Below are positions 1 to 8,000 of a DNA stretch of 11,132 bases, piece by piece. Source of the stretch: Deltaproteobacteria bacterium (GTDB lineage Bacteria > Desulfobacterota > Dissulfuribacteria > Dissulfuribacterales > S140-46); the NCBI GenBank assembly GCA_015491585.1, contig WFVQ01000252.1, positions 1 to 11,132 on the forward strand. Direction: 5' to 3'. The notes beneath the pieces are model-generated. The model ran no database searches. It was not told the DNA's origin and saw only the letters and a program-made list of their open reading frames with translations. Position 1 is the stretch's first letter, and the number at the start of each line of letters is the position of its first letter. The translations under genes were made by a program, and so were the position numbers.

Positions 1-600
1 AACCTGTGGGAGCTCAACGCAGTTAACGGCACCAACGTCAACGGCGTGGACGCAGACGGCAAGGAGATACCGCTCTACAACTGTGGTCTTGGGAACCCCA
101 TCTCGGTCTCTCCAGCTATCATAAAGGCAAACGGCCGTCTGCTCGTGATCTTCGGCACCGGCGGAACCGACTGGGCGGATGACAACGGCACCTATGCCAT
201 TTACGCAGTGGACGCCTTCCACAAGGACGACAATGCCACTGCCGCCACCGGTGCCGGAACACTCTACTGGTCCATGACGCTACCACAGGGCGAGAAGGTC
301 TGGTCATCGCCGACCATAGCGGCCGGGCAGCTCTTCGTGGCCACCGCCACCGGAAAGATGGAGAGCACCGACGTCAGGGACGATCTCGCCGGAAGCGGCA
401 CCCTCTACAACCTCTCGCTCCTCGACGGGTCTGAGAACTGGAGCCTGGACGTCGGCAAGGTGAGGGGCTCCCTGTTCGTGGACAGGCAGCACGTCTACCT
501 GTCCACCATAGACAACAACCTTATACAGGTAGGCAACGACGACTTCTCGCCAGGCAACGCCAACAACGTAAAAGTGCAGTCTTGGAAACAGTTGTGGTAG
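1..600 (+). CDS. PilY1-like C-terminal beta-propeller protein (3' part only)
   Basis: The reading frame is open from base 1 and ends at TAG 598-600, giving the last 199 residues of a longer protein whose start lies outside the window. The visible part is rich in Asn, Gly, Asp and Thr and contains short strand-turn repeats of the quinoprotein/PQQ-like propeller kind, for example VWSSPTIAAGQLFVATATG, LLDGSENWSLDVG and HVYLSTIDNNLIQVG. The segment GRLLVIFGTGG followed by an Asp-rich loop and the final SWKQLW resemble the C-terminal propeller of PilY1, the type IV pilus tip adhesin/assembly factor, whose family members often end in SWRE(L/I). If that is right it acts outside the cell, at the pilus tip. 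An unrelated PQQ-like propeller protein is the main alternative. A strong hairpin follows the stop codon, so this gene probably ends its own transcript. Confidence 0.6.
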   Translation, partial: NLWELNAVNGTNVNGVDADGKEIPLYNCGLGNPISVSPAIIKANGRLLVIFGTGGTDWADDNGTYAIYAVDAFHKDDNATAATGAGTLYWSMTLPQGEKVWSSPTIAAGQLFVATATGKMESTDVRDDLAGSGTLYNLSLLDGSENWSLDVGKVRGSLFVDRQHVYLSTIDNNLIQVGNDDFSPGNANNVKVQSWKQLW

Positions 601-625
601 GAGCCTAAAACAGAAGAGAGCAATG

Positions 626-651
626 CGGGCGGGTCCAGAGAGACCCGCCCG
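626..651 (+). terminator. Perfect 10-bp hairpin after the PilY1-like gene
   Basis: CGGGCGGGTC (626-635) is perfectly complementary to GACCCGCCCG (642-651) with a 6-nt CAGAGA loop. It sits 25 bp after the stop of the PilY1-like gene and 30 bp before uvrB. The downstream sequence (ACTTAAAAG) has no run of T, so on the + strand it is a strong stem without a classical U tract. Termination or 3'-end protection is the likeliest role. Confidence 0.55.
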
Positions 652-680
652 ACTTAAAAGGCCGATCCTGCAGACCGTCA

Positions 681-2663
681 ATGACATCTCACCGCTTTGT
701 CCTCCGCTCTGCCTACTCCCCTGCAGGCGACCAGCCCCATGCAATAAAAAGCTTGACCGAATCAGTTGAAAGCGGCGCTCGCCACACGATACTCCTCGGC
801 GTGACAGGCTCGGGCAAGACCTTCACCGTGGCCAACGTCATAGCGCGTATAGGAAGGCCCGCCCTGGTCATTGCCCCCAACAAGACCTTGGCCGCCCAGC
901 TCTTCCACGAGTTCAAGGCGTTCTTTCCAGAGAACGCGGTTGAATACTTCGTCAGCTATTACGACTACTATCAGCCCGAGGCGTACATTCCCCAGTCCGA
1001 TACCTACATCGAAAAGGACTCCTCCATAAACGACTTTATCGACCGCCTCCGCCACTCCGCCACCCTATCCCTGCTCACCAGGCGCGATGTGATAATCGTG
1101 GCAAGCGTCTCGTGCATCTACGGCTTAGGCTCTCCTGAGGACTACCAACACATGCACCTGTACTTGAGAACGGGCGAAAGCGTGGACAGGGACCAGGTGA
1201 TCCGCCGCCTCTCGGAGATGCTGTACGTCAGAAACGAGATCGACTTCCACAGGGGCACCTTCAGGGCCAGGGGCGATATATTAGACATCTTCCCGGCCCA
1301 CGAGGAGGAGAGGGCCGTCAGGATAGAGTTCTTCGACGAAGATATAGAGGCCATCAAGTTCATAGATCCGGTGACGGGCCAGGTCATAGGCCGGGCGCGC
1401 GACATCCTGGTCTATCCATGCAGCCACTACGTCACCTCGAAAACCACGCTGAAGCGAGCCATCGAGTCCATCAGGGAGGAGCTGAGGGAAAGACTACAGT
1501 GGTTCGAGGCCAGGGGGCGCCTTCTGGAGGCCCAGCGTCTGGAACAGCGGACCACCCTCGACCTGGAGATGCTCGAGGAACTGGGATACTGCCACGGCAT
1601 CGAGAACTATTCCCGCCACCTCTCCGGACGCCTTCCCGGTCAGCCCCCCTACACACTCCTCGACTACTTTCCCGACGACATGGTGGTCTTCATAGACGAG
1701 AGCCACATCACCATTCCGCAGATACGGGGAATGTACGCAGGAGACCGGTCGAGGAAGGAGACCCTTGTGGAATACGGTTTCCGCCTGCCCTCTGCGCTGG
1801 ACAACAGGCCCTTGCGGTTCGACGAATTCGAGGAGCGTTGTGCGCAACTGGTGTACATATCGGCGACTCCAGGCCCCTACGAACTCCAACATGCCGGAGA
1901 CCGCATCGTGGAACAGATCATCAGGCCCACCGGCCTTGTAGATCCCAGAATAGAGATCAGGCCCGCATCCACCCAAGTGGACGACCTGGTGGAAGAGGTG
2001 AGGCGTTGCAGGGAGGAAGGCATGAGGGCGCTGGTCACCACCCTTACCAAGAGGATGGCGGAAGATCTGACGGACTATCTCGAAGAGTTGGGGTTCAAAG
2101 TCGCATATCTCCACTCGGACATCCAGACAGTGGAGAGGAGCAAAATCATAAGGGAGCTGCGGGAGGGGGTCCACGACGTGCTTGTCGGAATAAACCTGCT
2201 GCGCGAAGGACTGGACATGCCTGAGGTCTCGCTTGTAGCCGTACTGGACGCCGACAAGGAAGGATTCCTGAGATCGGAGAGGTCTCTCATCCAGGTGGCC
2301 GGCAGGGCGGCCAGGAATGTTGAGGGGTTGGTGATCCTCTATGCAGATGAGGTTACAGGCTCCATCAGAAGGGCAGTGGAGGAGATGGAGCGCCGACGTA
2401 AGCGCCAGATGGAGTACAACCGCAAACATGGAATAGTGCCCAGGAGCGTGGTCAAAGATGTGGACGACACCTTGACCTCACTCTTTCAGGAAGAGAGAGA
2501 AGCCGCTTCCACCCCTGAGCTGCACAACATGGAGATAAGGGAGCTGGAAAAACAGATGCGTTCCTATGCCAAGGCCCTGGAGTTCGAAAAGGCCGCGCAG
2601 ATACGGGATCTCATCGCCGAAATGAAACAGGGGGGCCGCCGCCCCCCTGCAAATGCCGATTGA
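681..2663 (+). CDS. uvrB: Excinuclease ABC subunit B (UvrB)
   Basis: This is the damage-verifying helicase-like subunit of bacterial nucleotide excision repair. It receives damaged DNA from UvrA and recruits UvrC for incision. The 660-residue length is typical. Visible landmarks are Walker A GVTGSGKT (40-47), the beta-hairpin that locks onto DNA around YYDYYQPEAYIP (93-104), the DESH box (339-342), SATP (394-397), LREGLD (507-512), motif VI QVAGRAAR (538-545), and the C-terminal UVR/UvrC-binding helix pair (about 619-648, containing ALEFEKAAQIRDLI). The ATG at 681 gives the normal family start (F-x-L-x-S-x-Y-x-P-A-G-D-Q-P). There is no in-frame alternative start before the upstream stop and no clear Shine-Dalgarno sequence, so translation initiation may be weak. 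The last codons (GGRRPP) are written in a GC hairpin that may terminate the opposing transcript. Confidence 0.98.
   Translation: MTSHRFVLRSAYSPAGDQPHAIKSLTESVESGARHTILLGVTGSGKTFTVANVIARIGRPALVIAPNKTLAAQLFHEFKAFFPENAVEYFVSYYDYYQPEAYIPQSDTYIEKDSSINDFIDRLRHSATLSLLTRRDVIIVASVSCIYGLGSPEDYQHMHLYLRTGESVDRDQVIRRLSEMLYVRNEIDFHRGTFRARGDILDIFPAHEEERAVRIEFFDEDIEAIKFIDPVTGQVIGRARDILVYPCSHYVTSKTTLKRAIESIREELRERLQWFEARGRLLEAQRLEQRTTLDLEMLEELGYCHGIENYSRHLSGRLPGQPPYTLLDYFPDDMVVFIDESHITIPQIRGMYAGDRSRKETLVEYGFRLPSALDNRPLRFDEFEERCAQLVYISATPGPYELQHAGDRIVEQIIRPTGLVDPRIEIRPASTQVDDLVEEVRRCREEGMRALVTTLTKRMAEDLTDYLEELGFKVAYLHSDIQTVERSKIIRELREGVHDVLVGINLLREGLDMPEVSLVAVLDADKEGFLRSERSLIQVAGRAARNVEGLVILYADEVTGSIRRAVEEMERRRKRQMEYNRKHGIVPRSVVKDVDDTLTSLFQEEREAASTPELHNMEIRELEKQMRSYAKALEFEKAAQIRDLIAEMKQGGRRPPANAD
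2628..2649 (-). terminator. Hairpin inside the uvrB 3' end, likely terminator for the - strand operon
   Basis: CAGGGGGG (2628-2635) pairs with CCCCCCTG (2642-2649) around a 6-nt loop. Read on the - strand, the stem is followed by TTTCATTTCG, a U-rich tail. It begins 25 bp after the TAA of the exported OB-fold-like gene. It therefore looks like a factor-independent terminator for the leftward genes that happens to lie in uvrB coding sequence. On the + strand no U run follows it. Confidence 0.55.
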
Positions 2664-2673
2664 TGAAGAGGTA

Positions 2674-3171
2674 TTACCTGCTCCACCTTCCGCCCTGTGC
2701 AGCGGTGCCTGCGCCCATAGACCCCGCGTTTCCGCCACCGGCGCCAAATCCGCCGCGCCAGAGCGGCATGCCGGTCTCGCTGTCCCTGAGCTCGATGGAA
2801 ACACCGCTCACGGTGATGGAGGTCGCTATGATCCTCGTGGTGCCGTCGCTCAAGGTTATCTCGTAGCCATCGACGGCCACCTCTTCACCAACAGACGGAA
2901 ATGGTACGCCGAGGGAATCCCAGTACCGGTAAGAGCCTATACCGTACACCGTCACCAGCCCATCGCCTGTATCCACCTCCAGCCCCTGGCCGAACGTGCC
3001 CACAGAGGCCACGATGCCGGTCAGACTCACTGCGATGCCGTCGTAGATGTTGTACAGGGGCCCTGTTCCGTCTCCTGCCCCCACTCCGTATCCTGCCCAC
3101 ACGGCTCCTGATCCCAGGATCGAGCCAACCGCCAAGCAGAACGCCAGCACCATCGCCTTCAGTCCTTTCAT
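2674..3171 (-). CDS. Exported small protein with OB-fold-like core and Gly-rich tail
   Basis: The 165-residue product has a clear signal peptide (Lys-rich start, hydrophobic residues about 6-20, cleavage likely after A-V-W-A at 26), so it is probably periplasmic. Residues about 46-125 alternate beta strands and turns (LTGIVASVGTFGQGLEVDTG, then VTVYGIGSYRYW, then VGEEVAVDGYEI), which suggests a small OB-fold-like beta barrel. The last 25 or so residues are Gly/Ala-rich and end in GGRWSR. I do not recognise a named family. An AAGGAGG ribosome site (3179-3185) lies 7 nt before the ATG. It follows the next small exported gene by 30 bp and is surely co-transcribed with it. A hairpin terminator lies just downstream, inside uvrB. 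No catalytic motif is visible, so a binding or structural role is only a guess. Confidence 0.85.
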   Translation of the reverse strand: MKGLKAMVLAFCLAVGSILGSGAVWAGYGVGAGDGTGPLYNIYDGIAVSLTGIVASVGTFGQGLEVDTGDGLVTVYGIGSYRYWDSLGVPFPSVGEEVAVDGYEITLSDGTTRIIATSITVSGVSIELRDSETGMPLWRGGFGAGGGNAGSMGAGTAAQGGRWSR

Positions 3172-3201
3172 GATCCTTCCTCCTTTCTACTTTTTTATTG
3201 T

Positions 3202-3513
3202 CTAGCGCCTTCCGCGCCCATAACCTCTTCCTCTGCCCTGGCCGTATCCCTGTCCGGAACCGGAACAGCTGCCGCTTCCTGATCCGCCGCCCCGGCCGTA
3301 AGCCGAGCGCTCTTCCTGCGACATCTCCTGCATGCGCTTCTGCCACTCATTCCTGAACTCCTCCCTCTCTTCCTGCGAAGCATTGGCCATAGTTCCGCGC
3401 ATCGCTGCCAGCTCTTCGGTGGAATACTTGCTATAGTCGGCGGCCATGACCGTTCCCGGGCCCAAGACCAGCATCCCCAGGAGGCAGTATTCAACGGCTC
3501 TCTTTCTCTCCAT
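3202..3513 (-). CDS. Small exported helical protein, DUF1104-like, with Gly/Arg-rich tail
   Basis: Starting at the ATG at 3513 gives 103 residues. A GTG two codons upstream (3519) is only 1 nt from the ribosome site, so the ATG is preferred. Residues 1-24 form a signal peptide ending V-M-A. The mature part opens with ADYSKYSTEELAAMRG and continues as charged helices (about 45-70: ASQEEREEFRNEWQKRMQEM), which resembles DUF1104-type or Spy/CpxP-like small periplasmic proteins. From residue 73 the sequence is almost only Gly, Ser, Arg and Tyr, with one Cys (83) in a GSGSCSGSG stretch and an end of GRGYGRGRR. The cysteine near the N terminus (10) is not in a lipobox. It precedes the OB-fold-like exported protein in a two-gene unit. 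Function is unknown. The family guess is from memory and moderate. Confidence 0.8.
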   Translation of the reverse strand: MERKRAVEYCLLGMLVLGPGTVMAADYSKYSTEELAAMRGTMANASQEEREEFRNEWQKRMQEMSQEERSAYGRGGGSGSGSCSGSGQGYGQGRGRGYGRGRR

Positions 3514-3520
3514 GTTCACG

Positions 3521-3527
3521 CTCCTTC
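3521..3527 (-). promoter_or_regulatory. Ribosome binding site deciding the start of the 103-residue exported protein
   Basis: GAAGGAG on the - strand lies 7 nt before the ATG at 3513 but only 1 nt before the GTG at 3519, so it supports the ATG. Confidence 0.7.
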
Positions 3528-3677
3528 GACATCTCTTTGCATCGAAGAAGCAACAGAAATGCCAAAAATCTTATCTTTAAAATTCAATTATTTACCACAC
3601 AGAAAAAGAACCGGGGCTCGACAACCACTGACTGAGACGACAATTTCGTCGGACAACGGGATGGATGAGGCAGGGCT
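3528..3677. other. AT-rich intergenic region, probable promoter of the two small exported genes
   Basis: This stretch separates the permease gene from the two small exported genes. Positions 3550-3612 are strikingly AT-rich compared with the coding sequence and lie just upstream, on the - strand, of the 103-residue gene, which suggests its own promoter. I could not place a convincing -35/-10 pair. On the - strand a short weak stem (GAGC/GTTC) followed by a TTTTTCTG run near 3600-3620, and a 5-bp stem GACGA/TCGTC (3636-3650), could attenuate transcription coming from the permease. No open reading frame here has gene-like features. Confidence 0.35.
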
Positions 3678-4583
3678 TCAGCCCATGATAAGGGAAAAGA
3701 GGGTGGGAAGAAGATATTTGAACGAGACCCCGACCAGCACTATAAGGAGTCCGATCTTGATAGGCCGGTCCGGGATGAAACGCTGGCTCTTGGCCCCAAG
3801 GTATCCTCCGATGACGCCGCCGGCCCCAAAAATGGCGCCCAGCGCCCAGTCTGGAGAGGTGGACGCCTGATCTGCCCCCAGCCCGGAGGCGTAAGCGGCG
3901 ACTCCGGCCAGAGAGCTGACGAAGGTGCCGAAGAGAGAGGCGCCGGCAACGGCATGGACCGGCAGCCTCAGCACCGAGACACAGAACGGAGCCAGAACCG
4001 CCCCGCCGCCGATCCCATACGCCCCGCCTACGAAACCCACCAGCAGGGCCACGAACAACAGGGCCGCCGGATTGTAACCGTATTCCCTGCCGTCAAAAAC
4101 GAAGCTGAAAGAAGCCGCCGCAAGCCGGTGGGCCGAGACCCTGGCATCCTGAGCAGGCAGAGAGGAACTCCACCCTCCAGAGGACAAGAGGTTGCTTCCC
4201 ACCTTCCAGGCGAGGTAGAGCAGGACCAGGCCCGCAAACGGCCTGAACCTGGCCTGATCCGTGAGATACCGCACCCTGAGCCAATAGCCTCCGGCGATAC
4301 CAGGCAGGCTGCCAGCAGTTATGACCAGGGCCAGGGGCCAGTTCATCCGCCCTTCCCTGGCATACCTGACCACCGTAGCCGGAATGGCAAACAGGTTGTA
4401 GAGGAAGTTGGTGCCCGAGACCCCTGGCGAGGTGTAGCCGAGCACGCTCATCTGAAACGGCAGGAGCAGGAACGCCCCTGTCACACCGGCCATTGCCCCG
4501 AAGTAGGCCAGCAGGAAGCTGACCACAGGTGGCAGAAAGGCCCACGTCTCCACACCGGAGATGGGAAAGTGGACCGTGAACAC
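3678..4583 (-). CDS. TauE/SafE (TSUP)-family membrane permease
   Basis: This 301-residue integral membrane protein has the duplicated half-repeats of the TauE/SafE (formerly DUF81) family. The two glycine-rich signature segments are GAMAGVTGAFLLLPF (29-43) and GGAYGIGGGAVLAPF (186-200). Each is followed by a conserved stretch: VSGTNFLYNLFAIPATVVRY (55-74) and VAGASLFGTFVSSLAGVAAY (212-231). About 7-8 hydrophobic segments are visible, with a soluble loop near 133-168. Family members move sulfite, sulfoacetate, taurine-derived or other small anions across the inner membrane. The start is a GTG only 7 bp after the stop of the CxxC gene, with a GAGG-type ribosome site inside the end of that gene, so the two are translationally coupled. 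In this operon it may export an anionic sulfur or metalloid species, which is inference. Confidence 0.93.
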   Translation of the reverse strand: MFTVHFPISGVETWAFLPPVVSFLLAYFGAMAGVTGAFLLLPFQMSVLGYTSPGVSGTNFLYNLFAIPATVVRYAREGRMNWPLALVITAGSLPGIAGGYWLRVRYLTDQARFRPFAGLVLLYLAWKVGSNLLSSGGWSSSLPAQDARVSAHRLAAASFSFVFDGREYGYNPAALLFVALLVGFVGGAYGIGGGAVLAPFCVSVLRLPVHAVAGASLFGTFVSSLAGVAAYASGLGADQASTSPDWALGAIFGAGGVIGGYLGAKSQRFIPDRPIKIGLLIVLVGVSFKYLLPTLFSLIMG

Positions 4584-4590
4584 TTGAAAT

Positions 4591-5001
4591 CTATCCCTCG
4601 GAAACCGTGAGGACGAGTGGTATTACGTTGACCTTGGGCGCCTTGGGCGAAGTCGGCCCGAGACGGTACTCCTCCACCCTCCACTCTGGCGCCAACCGCT
4701 CTTTCACTGCATCCACGATACCACTCAACCCTATGATGGGATGACGTTCGAAGACCGGCGGCAGACCATAGGTAAGACTGCAGGCCATACACTTCCCAGG
4801 GCGCTCGGTGAGGGTGAAGGCGAGCACCACCTCTCTCCTCTCCTCGTTCACCCCTTCCAGAGTCAACCTGATATCGAAGGCTCCCTCCTCTGCCCCGCCG
4901 TAAAGGGCCTCGAAGAACTCGTCGTCCCTCCCAGGAGGGAAGATAGAGCCAAGGAACGGTTCATCCAATCTCTCGCTGACGTCTTGCTGTAGTTTTCCCA
5001 T
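4591..5001 (-). CDS. Conserved hypothetical CxxC protein (136 residues)
   Basis: The ATG at 5001 is preferred because GGAGG (5007-5011) sits 5 nt before it. An ATG seven codons upstream (5022) has no ribosome site. The soluble product has an acidic, aromatic N-terminal segment (DEFFEALYGGAEEGAFDIRL, 27-46), then RPGKCMACSLTYGLPPVF (68-85) carrying a single CxxC pair (71, 74), and a C-terminal strand KVNVIPLVLTV. From memory, homologues occur in sulfate-reducing and related bacteria, sometimes under the erroneous name 'pancreas/duodenum homeobox protein 1'. No function is established that I know of. The CxxC could bind metal, an iron-sulfur cluster with a partner, or act in thiol chemistry. 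It lies 37 bp after the large fusion gene and 7 bp before the permease, so it belongs to the same transcript. Confidence 0.82.
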   Translation of the reverse strand: MGKLQQDVSERLDEPFLGSIFPPGRDDEFFEALYGGAEEGAFDIRLTLEGVNEERREVVLAFTLTERPGKCMACSLTYGLPPVFERHPIIGLSGIVDAVKERLAPEWRVEEYRLGPTSPKAPKVNVIPLVLTVSEG

Positions 5002-5006
5002 GACAG

Positions 5007-5011
5007 CCTCC
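5007..5011 (-). promoter_or_regulatory. Ribosome binding site deciding the start of the CxxC protein
   Basis: GGAGG on the - strand, 5 nt before the ATG at 5001. The upstream in-frame ATG (5022) would place this site inside the coding sequence and has no site of its own. Confidence 0.7.
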
Positions 5012-5038
5012 AAACCCTTCATATAATAAAGAACGAGA

Positions 5039-8000
5039 TCATCTTTTCAAGCTGTTGCCCATCCAGGACGGCGCGGCTATAAAGAAGCCGCCGTCCTCGT
5101 CCATGCCGGCCAGAGCGGACGCCCCAGGATAGAGCCGACATGCCTTTCTTATGCATTCCCTGTTCATGCTGAACTGACTGCAGGCCAGGGGCGCCTTCGC
5201 AGGGAGCGCGACCCCCAGCAACTCCTTGGAAACACGGGAGACATGGAGGAGCGAGATATAGCTCTCCCTCTGACAGCAGCGAGCAGCCGGAAGCTCTGCT
5301 ATTTCACCCAGAATGCCCGCCACAACGCCATTGAGCTTCGCCCTGGCCGCAGGAGTCAACGGAGACGATCCCATAATGGCCCCCAGGCCGATCCCGGCCC
5401 CAACCGCGGCCCCGCAGCTTCCGGCCAGCCCGCACATGCCGCCAGGCACCTCGGCCCCTCGCTGAATGGCGGCTATGATGGCGTCTTCGTCGATCCTCCC
5501 CCCCAGGTTCCGGTACACCGCCATGATGATACCCGGCACCATTGCATGGTGTTCTGGACCGTGGAGTGAAAATGATGGATGACACCGGATCTCCTTCATC
5601 AGTGCCACCATGTCGGCACTGGAAGTAGAGAGGCAGATTCTCTTGATCCACTCAACCGGATCGGAGGTGTGACACCCGTCACAGACGTAATGGCCTGCTT
5701 CGCACATGGCGCTGCTCAGGCGAGGCCTGCCGCATAGGACGCACTTCATCTCCTGGGAGACATCGAGATACTTGATCCTGGCTCCGCAGACCATGCAGTC
5801 GCTCTGGTAATGAGGCATATCCTGAGCAGGCACCCCGGCCTCCCCGCAATCGCTCCCAGGAGCGGTGCAGGAGCAGCAGGAGGAGCCTGACGCGGAGTTG
5901 GCCACCACCCCTGAGCCCTCCTCGACCAGCAGAAAACCCCTCTCCGCCCATGCCTCTTCCGGAATGGCTGGCAGCTCCAGGCAGGAGACCCGCCCTCGCA
6001 TCAGCCTGGAACCATCCGGGGCAATGGCGGAAGGGAAGGGTCCGGCGTACAGGACGTGGGCTTCCTGGAACCTGCTTCCGGGCTTGTAAGCCCTGAAGGT
6101 AAGGCTGAAGAACCTATGTCCATCCACCTCGCGGTAGGGATACCTGGCCAGGACCTCGCCCATAACGAAACCCACGTCCTCCAGCAGAGAAAAGAGTCCC
6201 TCCTGGACCAGGGCCCCTCCCAGGCACTGGCCTATCAGGGCGTGGTTCGACCGGATCGCCGGCCCGGGCTCCTTCTCTGTGGTGACGTCGGAGATTATCA
6301 GCCGCCCTCCTGGCTTCAGTATCCGAAGGATCTCCTTGAAGACACGCCGCTTGTTTCGGCTCAAATTTATCACGCAGTTTGATATCACCACGTCCACAGA
6401 GCCATCCTCCAGAGGAAGCTCCTCCAGGTAGCCCCGCACAAATGAGACATTGGCAAACCCGAGCCTCCTCGAGACCTCCCGGCAGGCCCTCGAAGCCCTC
6501 TTCAGCATGGCCCTGGTCATGTCCACCCCTATCACCGCCCCTGCAGGCCCTACGCGCTTGGAGGCGAGAAAGCACTCCACACCGGTGCCGCACCCGAGAT
6601 CTACCACGGTCTCACCAGGGGCAGGCTCTGCGGCATCCACCGGACTGCCGCAGCCATACATCCGCATCTTCGCCTCCTCAGGGATGAAATCCATCTCAGA
6701 GCTGGAATACCTTATGGGATTGAGAATGGACTCATCCGGCTCATCCGCCCTGACTCCGTAGAACCCCTGCACAAGGCCGTGCACTCCTTCGCCCACGGAG
6801 AGGAGACAGTTGCAATGGGTGAAGTTCACCTCACCTCCTGGCGGACATTCGCCCAGGACCTCTCCCATCTTCAATACCATGCCAGGCCGCTCCGGCACCG
6901 GAAGGTCCTCTACCTCGTGGCGCAGGATCTCCTGGATCATCCAACCGTACACCGGCCTGTACGGATCCGGCCCCAAAGAAAAACCTCCTCCTGGCCCGAC
7001 CACAAGGCAGTGGTCCAGATCGCCCCCTCCTGTGATGAAACGCAGCGGATCCGAAGCCATCTCCGGAGAGTCGAGGAGGGAAAGACGCCTTATGGCCTCG
7101 GCTGCCGGCGACTCCAGCCATACCCTGGACAGCCCCTCCGAGACATGGCCCAGCTTCGTGCCAGGACGGTCGACCATAGCAGGAGTGGGATAGACCGTCC
7201 CATCCGGCCCTATCGCCAGTGCCTCCCAGCAGGCATTGCCCAAATCGAACCTGGTGCCTGGCGGCGAAAAAAGGCGGGCGGCCAGAGACTCGAAGTTGTC
7301 CACGGTCACACCGAGCCTGCGGGCCTCCTGGTAGAGCCGAACAAGAGCGGATCTCAAGGGCGGTGCATCCTCCCTGCCGCCCACCTCCAGCGTGACCTGA
7401 TTCATCTCTGCGGTCCCTCTCTGGAAGTGCCACTGCAGATGGATGGAGCCCACACCTTCAGCGGCACAAATGGATGGGATCACCTGAAGTGTAGGAAGGG
7501 TGATCTCGTTCACGGCCACCGCCACTCCCAGGGAAAATCCCATGTCCCGAAGCGCGCGGATGCCTTCCATCGCGGCCGCGAAGGCCCCCTTCCCCCTGAG
7601 CGCATCGTGCACCTCTTCTGGCCCCTCAAGGCTAATCTGAAAATGGACGCGGTCGCATGGAAGCCCATCGAGCCCTGCCTGACCCGCGAGGATGCCATTG
7701 GTGAGCACCGCCACCCTTGCCCCCTCCACGGCCAGAATGGCCTCAATAGCCTGCACTATCCCTGGATGGACCAGGGGTTCTCCGCCTGTGAACACGAACA
7801 ACCTGCATCCCAAAGAGGCGGCCTCTGACGCTATCCCGGCCACCTCGCCGGCGTCCAGGCGCCTGGCGCCCCTAAGGTTGTCCCCAAAGAGACAGTGCCG
7901 GCACCTAAGATTGCAACTGTCCGTCACATGAAACCATAGCTCCTTCAATTGGTCCGGCTCTCCCAGGACCGACCTGCCAGGATAGGGAGCCACCTCCATA

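Noticed and set aside
1494..2429. - strand open frame (311 codons) inside uvrB
   Set aside because: It is antisense to UvrB helicase motifs, so it is a shadow frame.
5660..5690. CDGCH in the fusion protein (residues 858-862) as a heme c attachment site
   Set aside because: The protein has no signal peptide and the motif sits among other paired cysteines typical of a metal-binding ribbon, so covalent heme is unlikely.
6779..7828. Long + strand open frame (349 codons) opposite the fusion gene
   Set aside because: It is antisense to conserved radical SAM and methyltransferase motifs. Its translation is rich in Arg, His, Pro and Gln with no domain, as expected for a shadow frame in GC-rich DNA.
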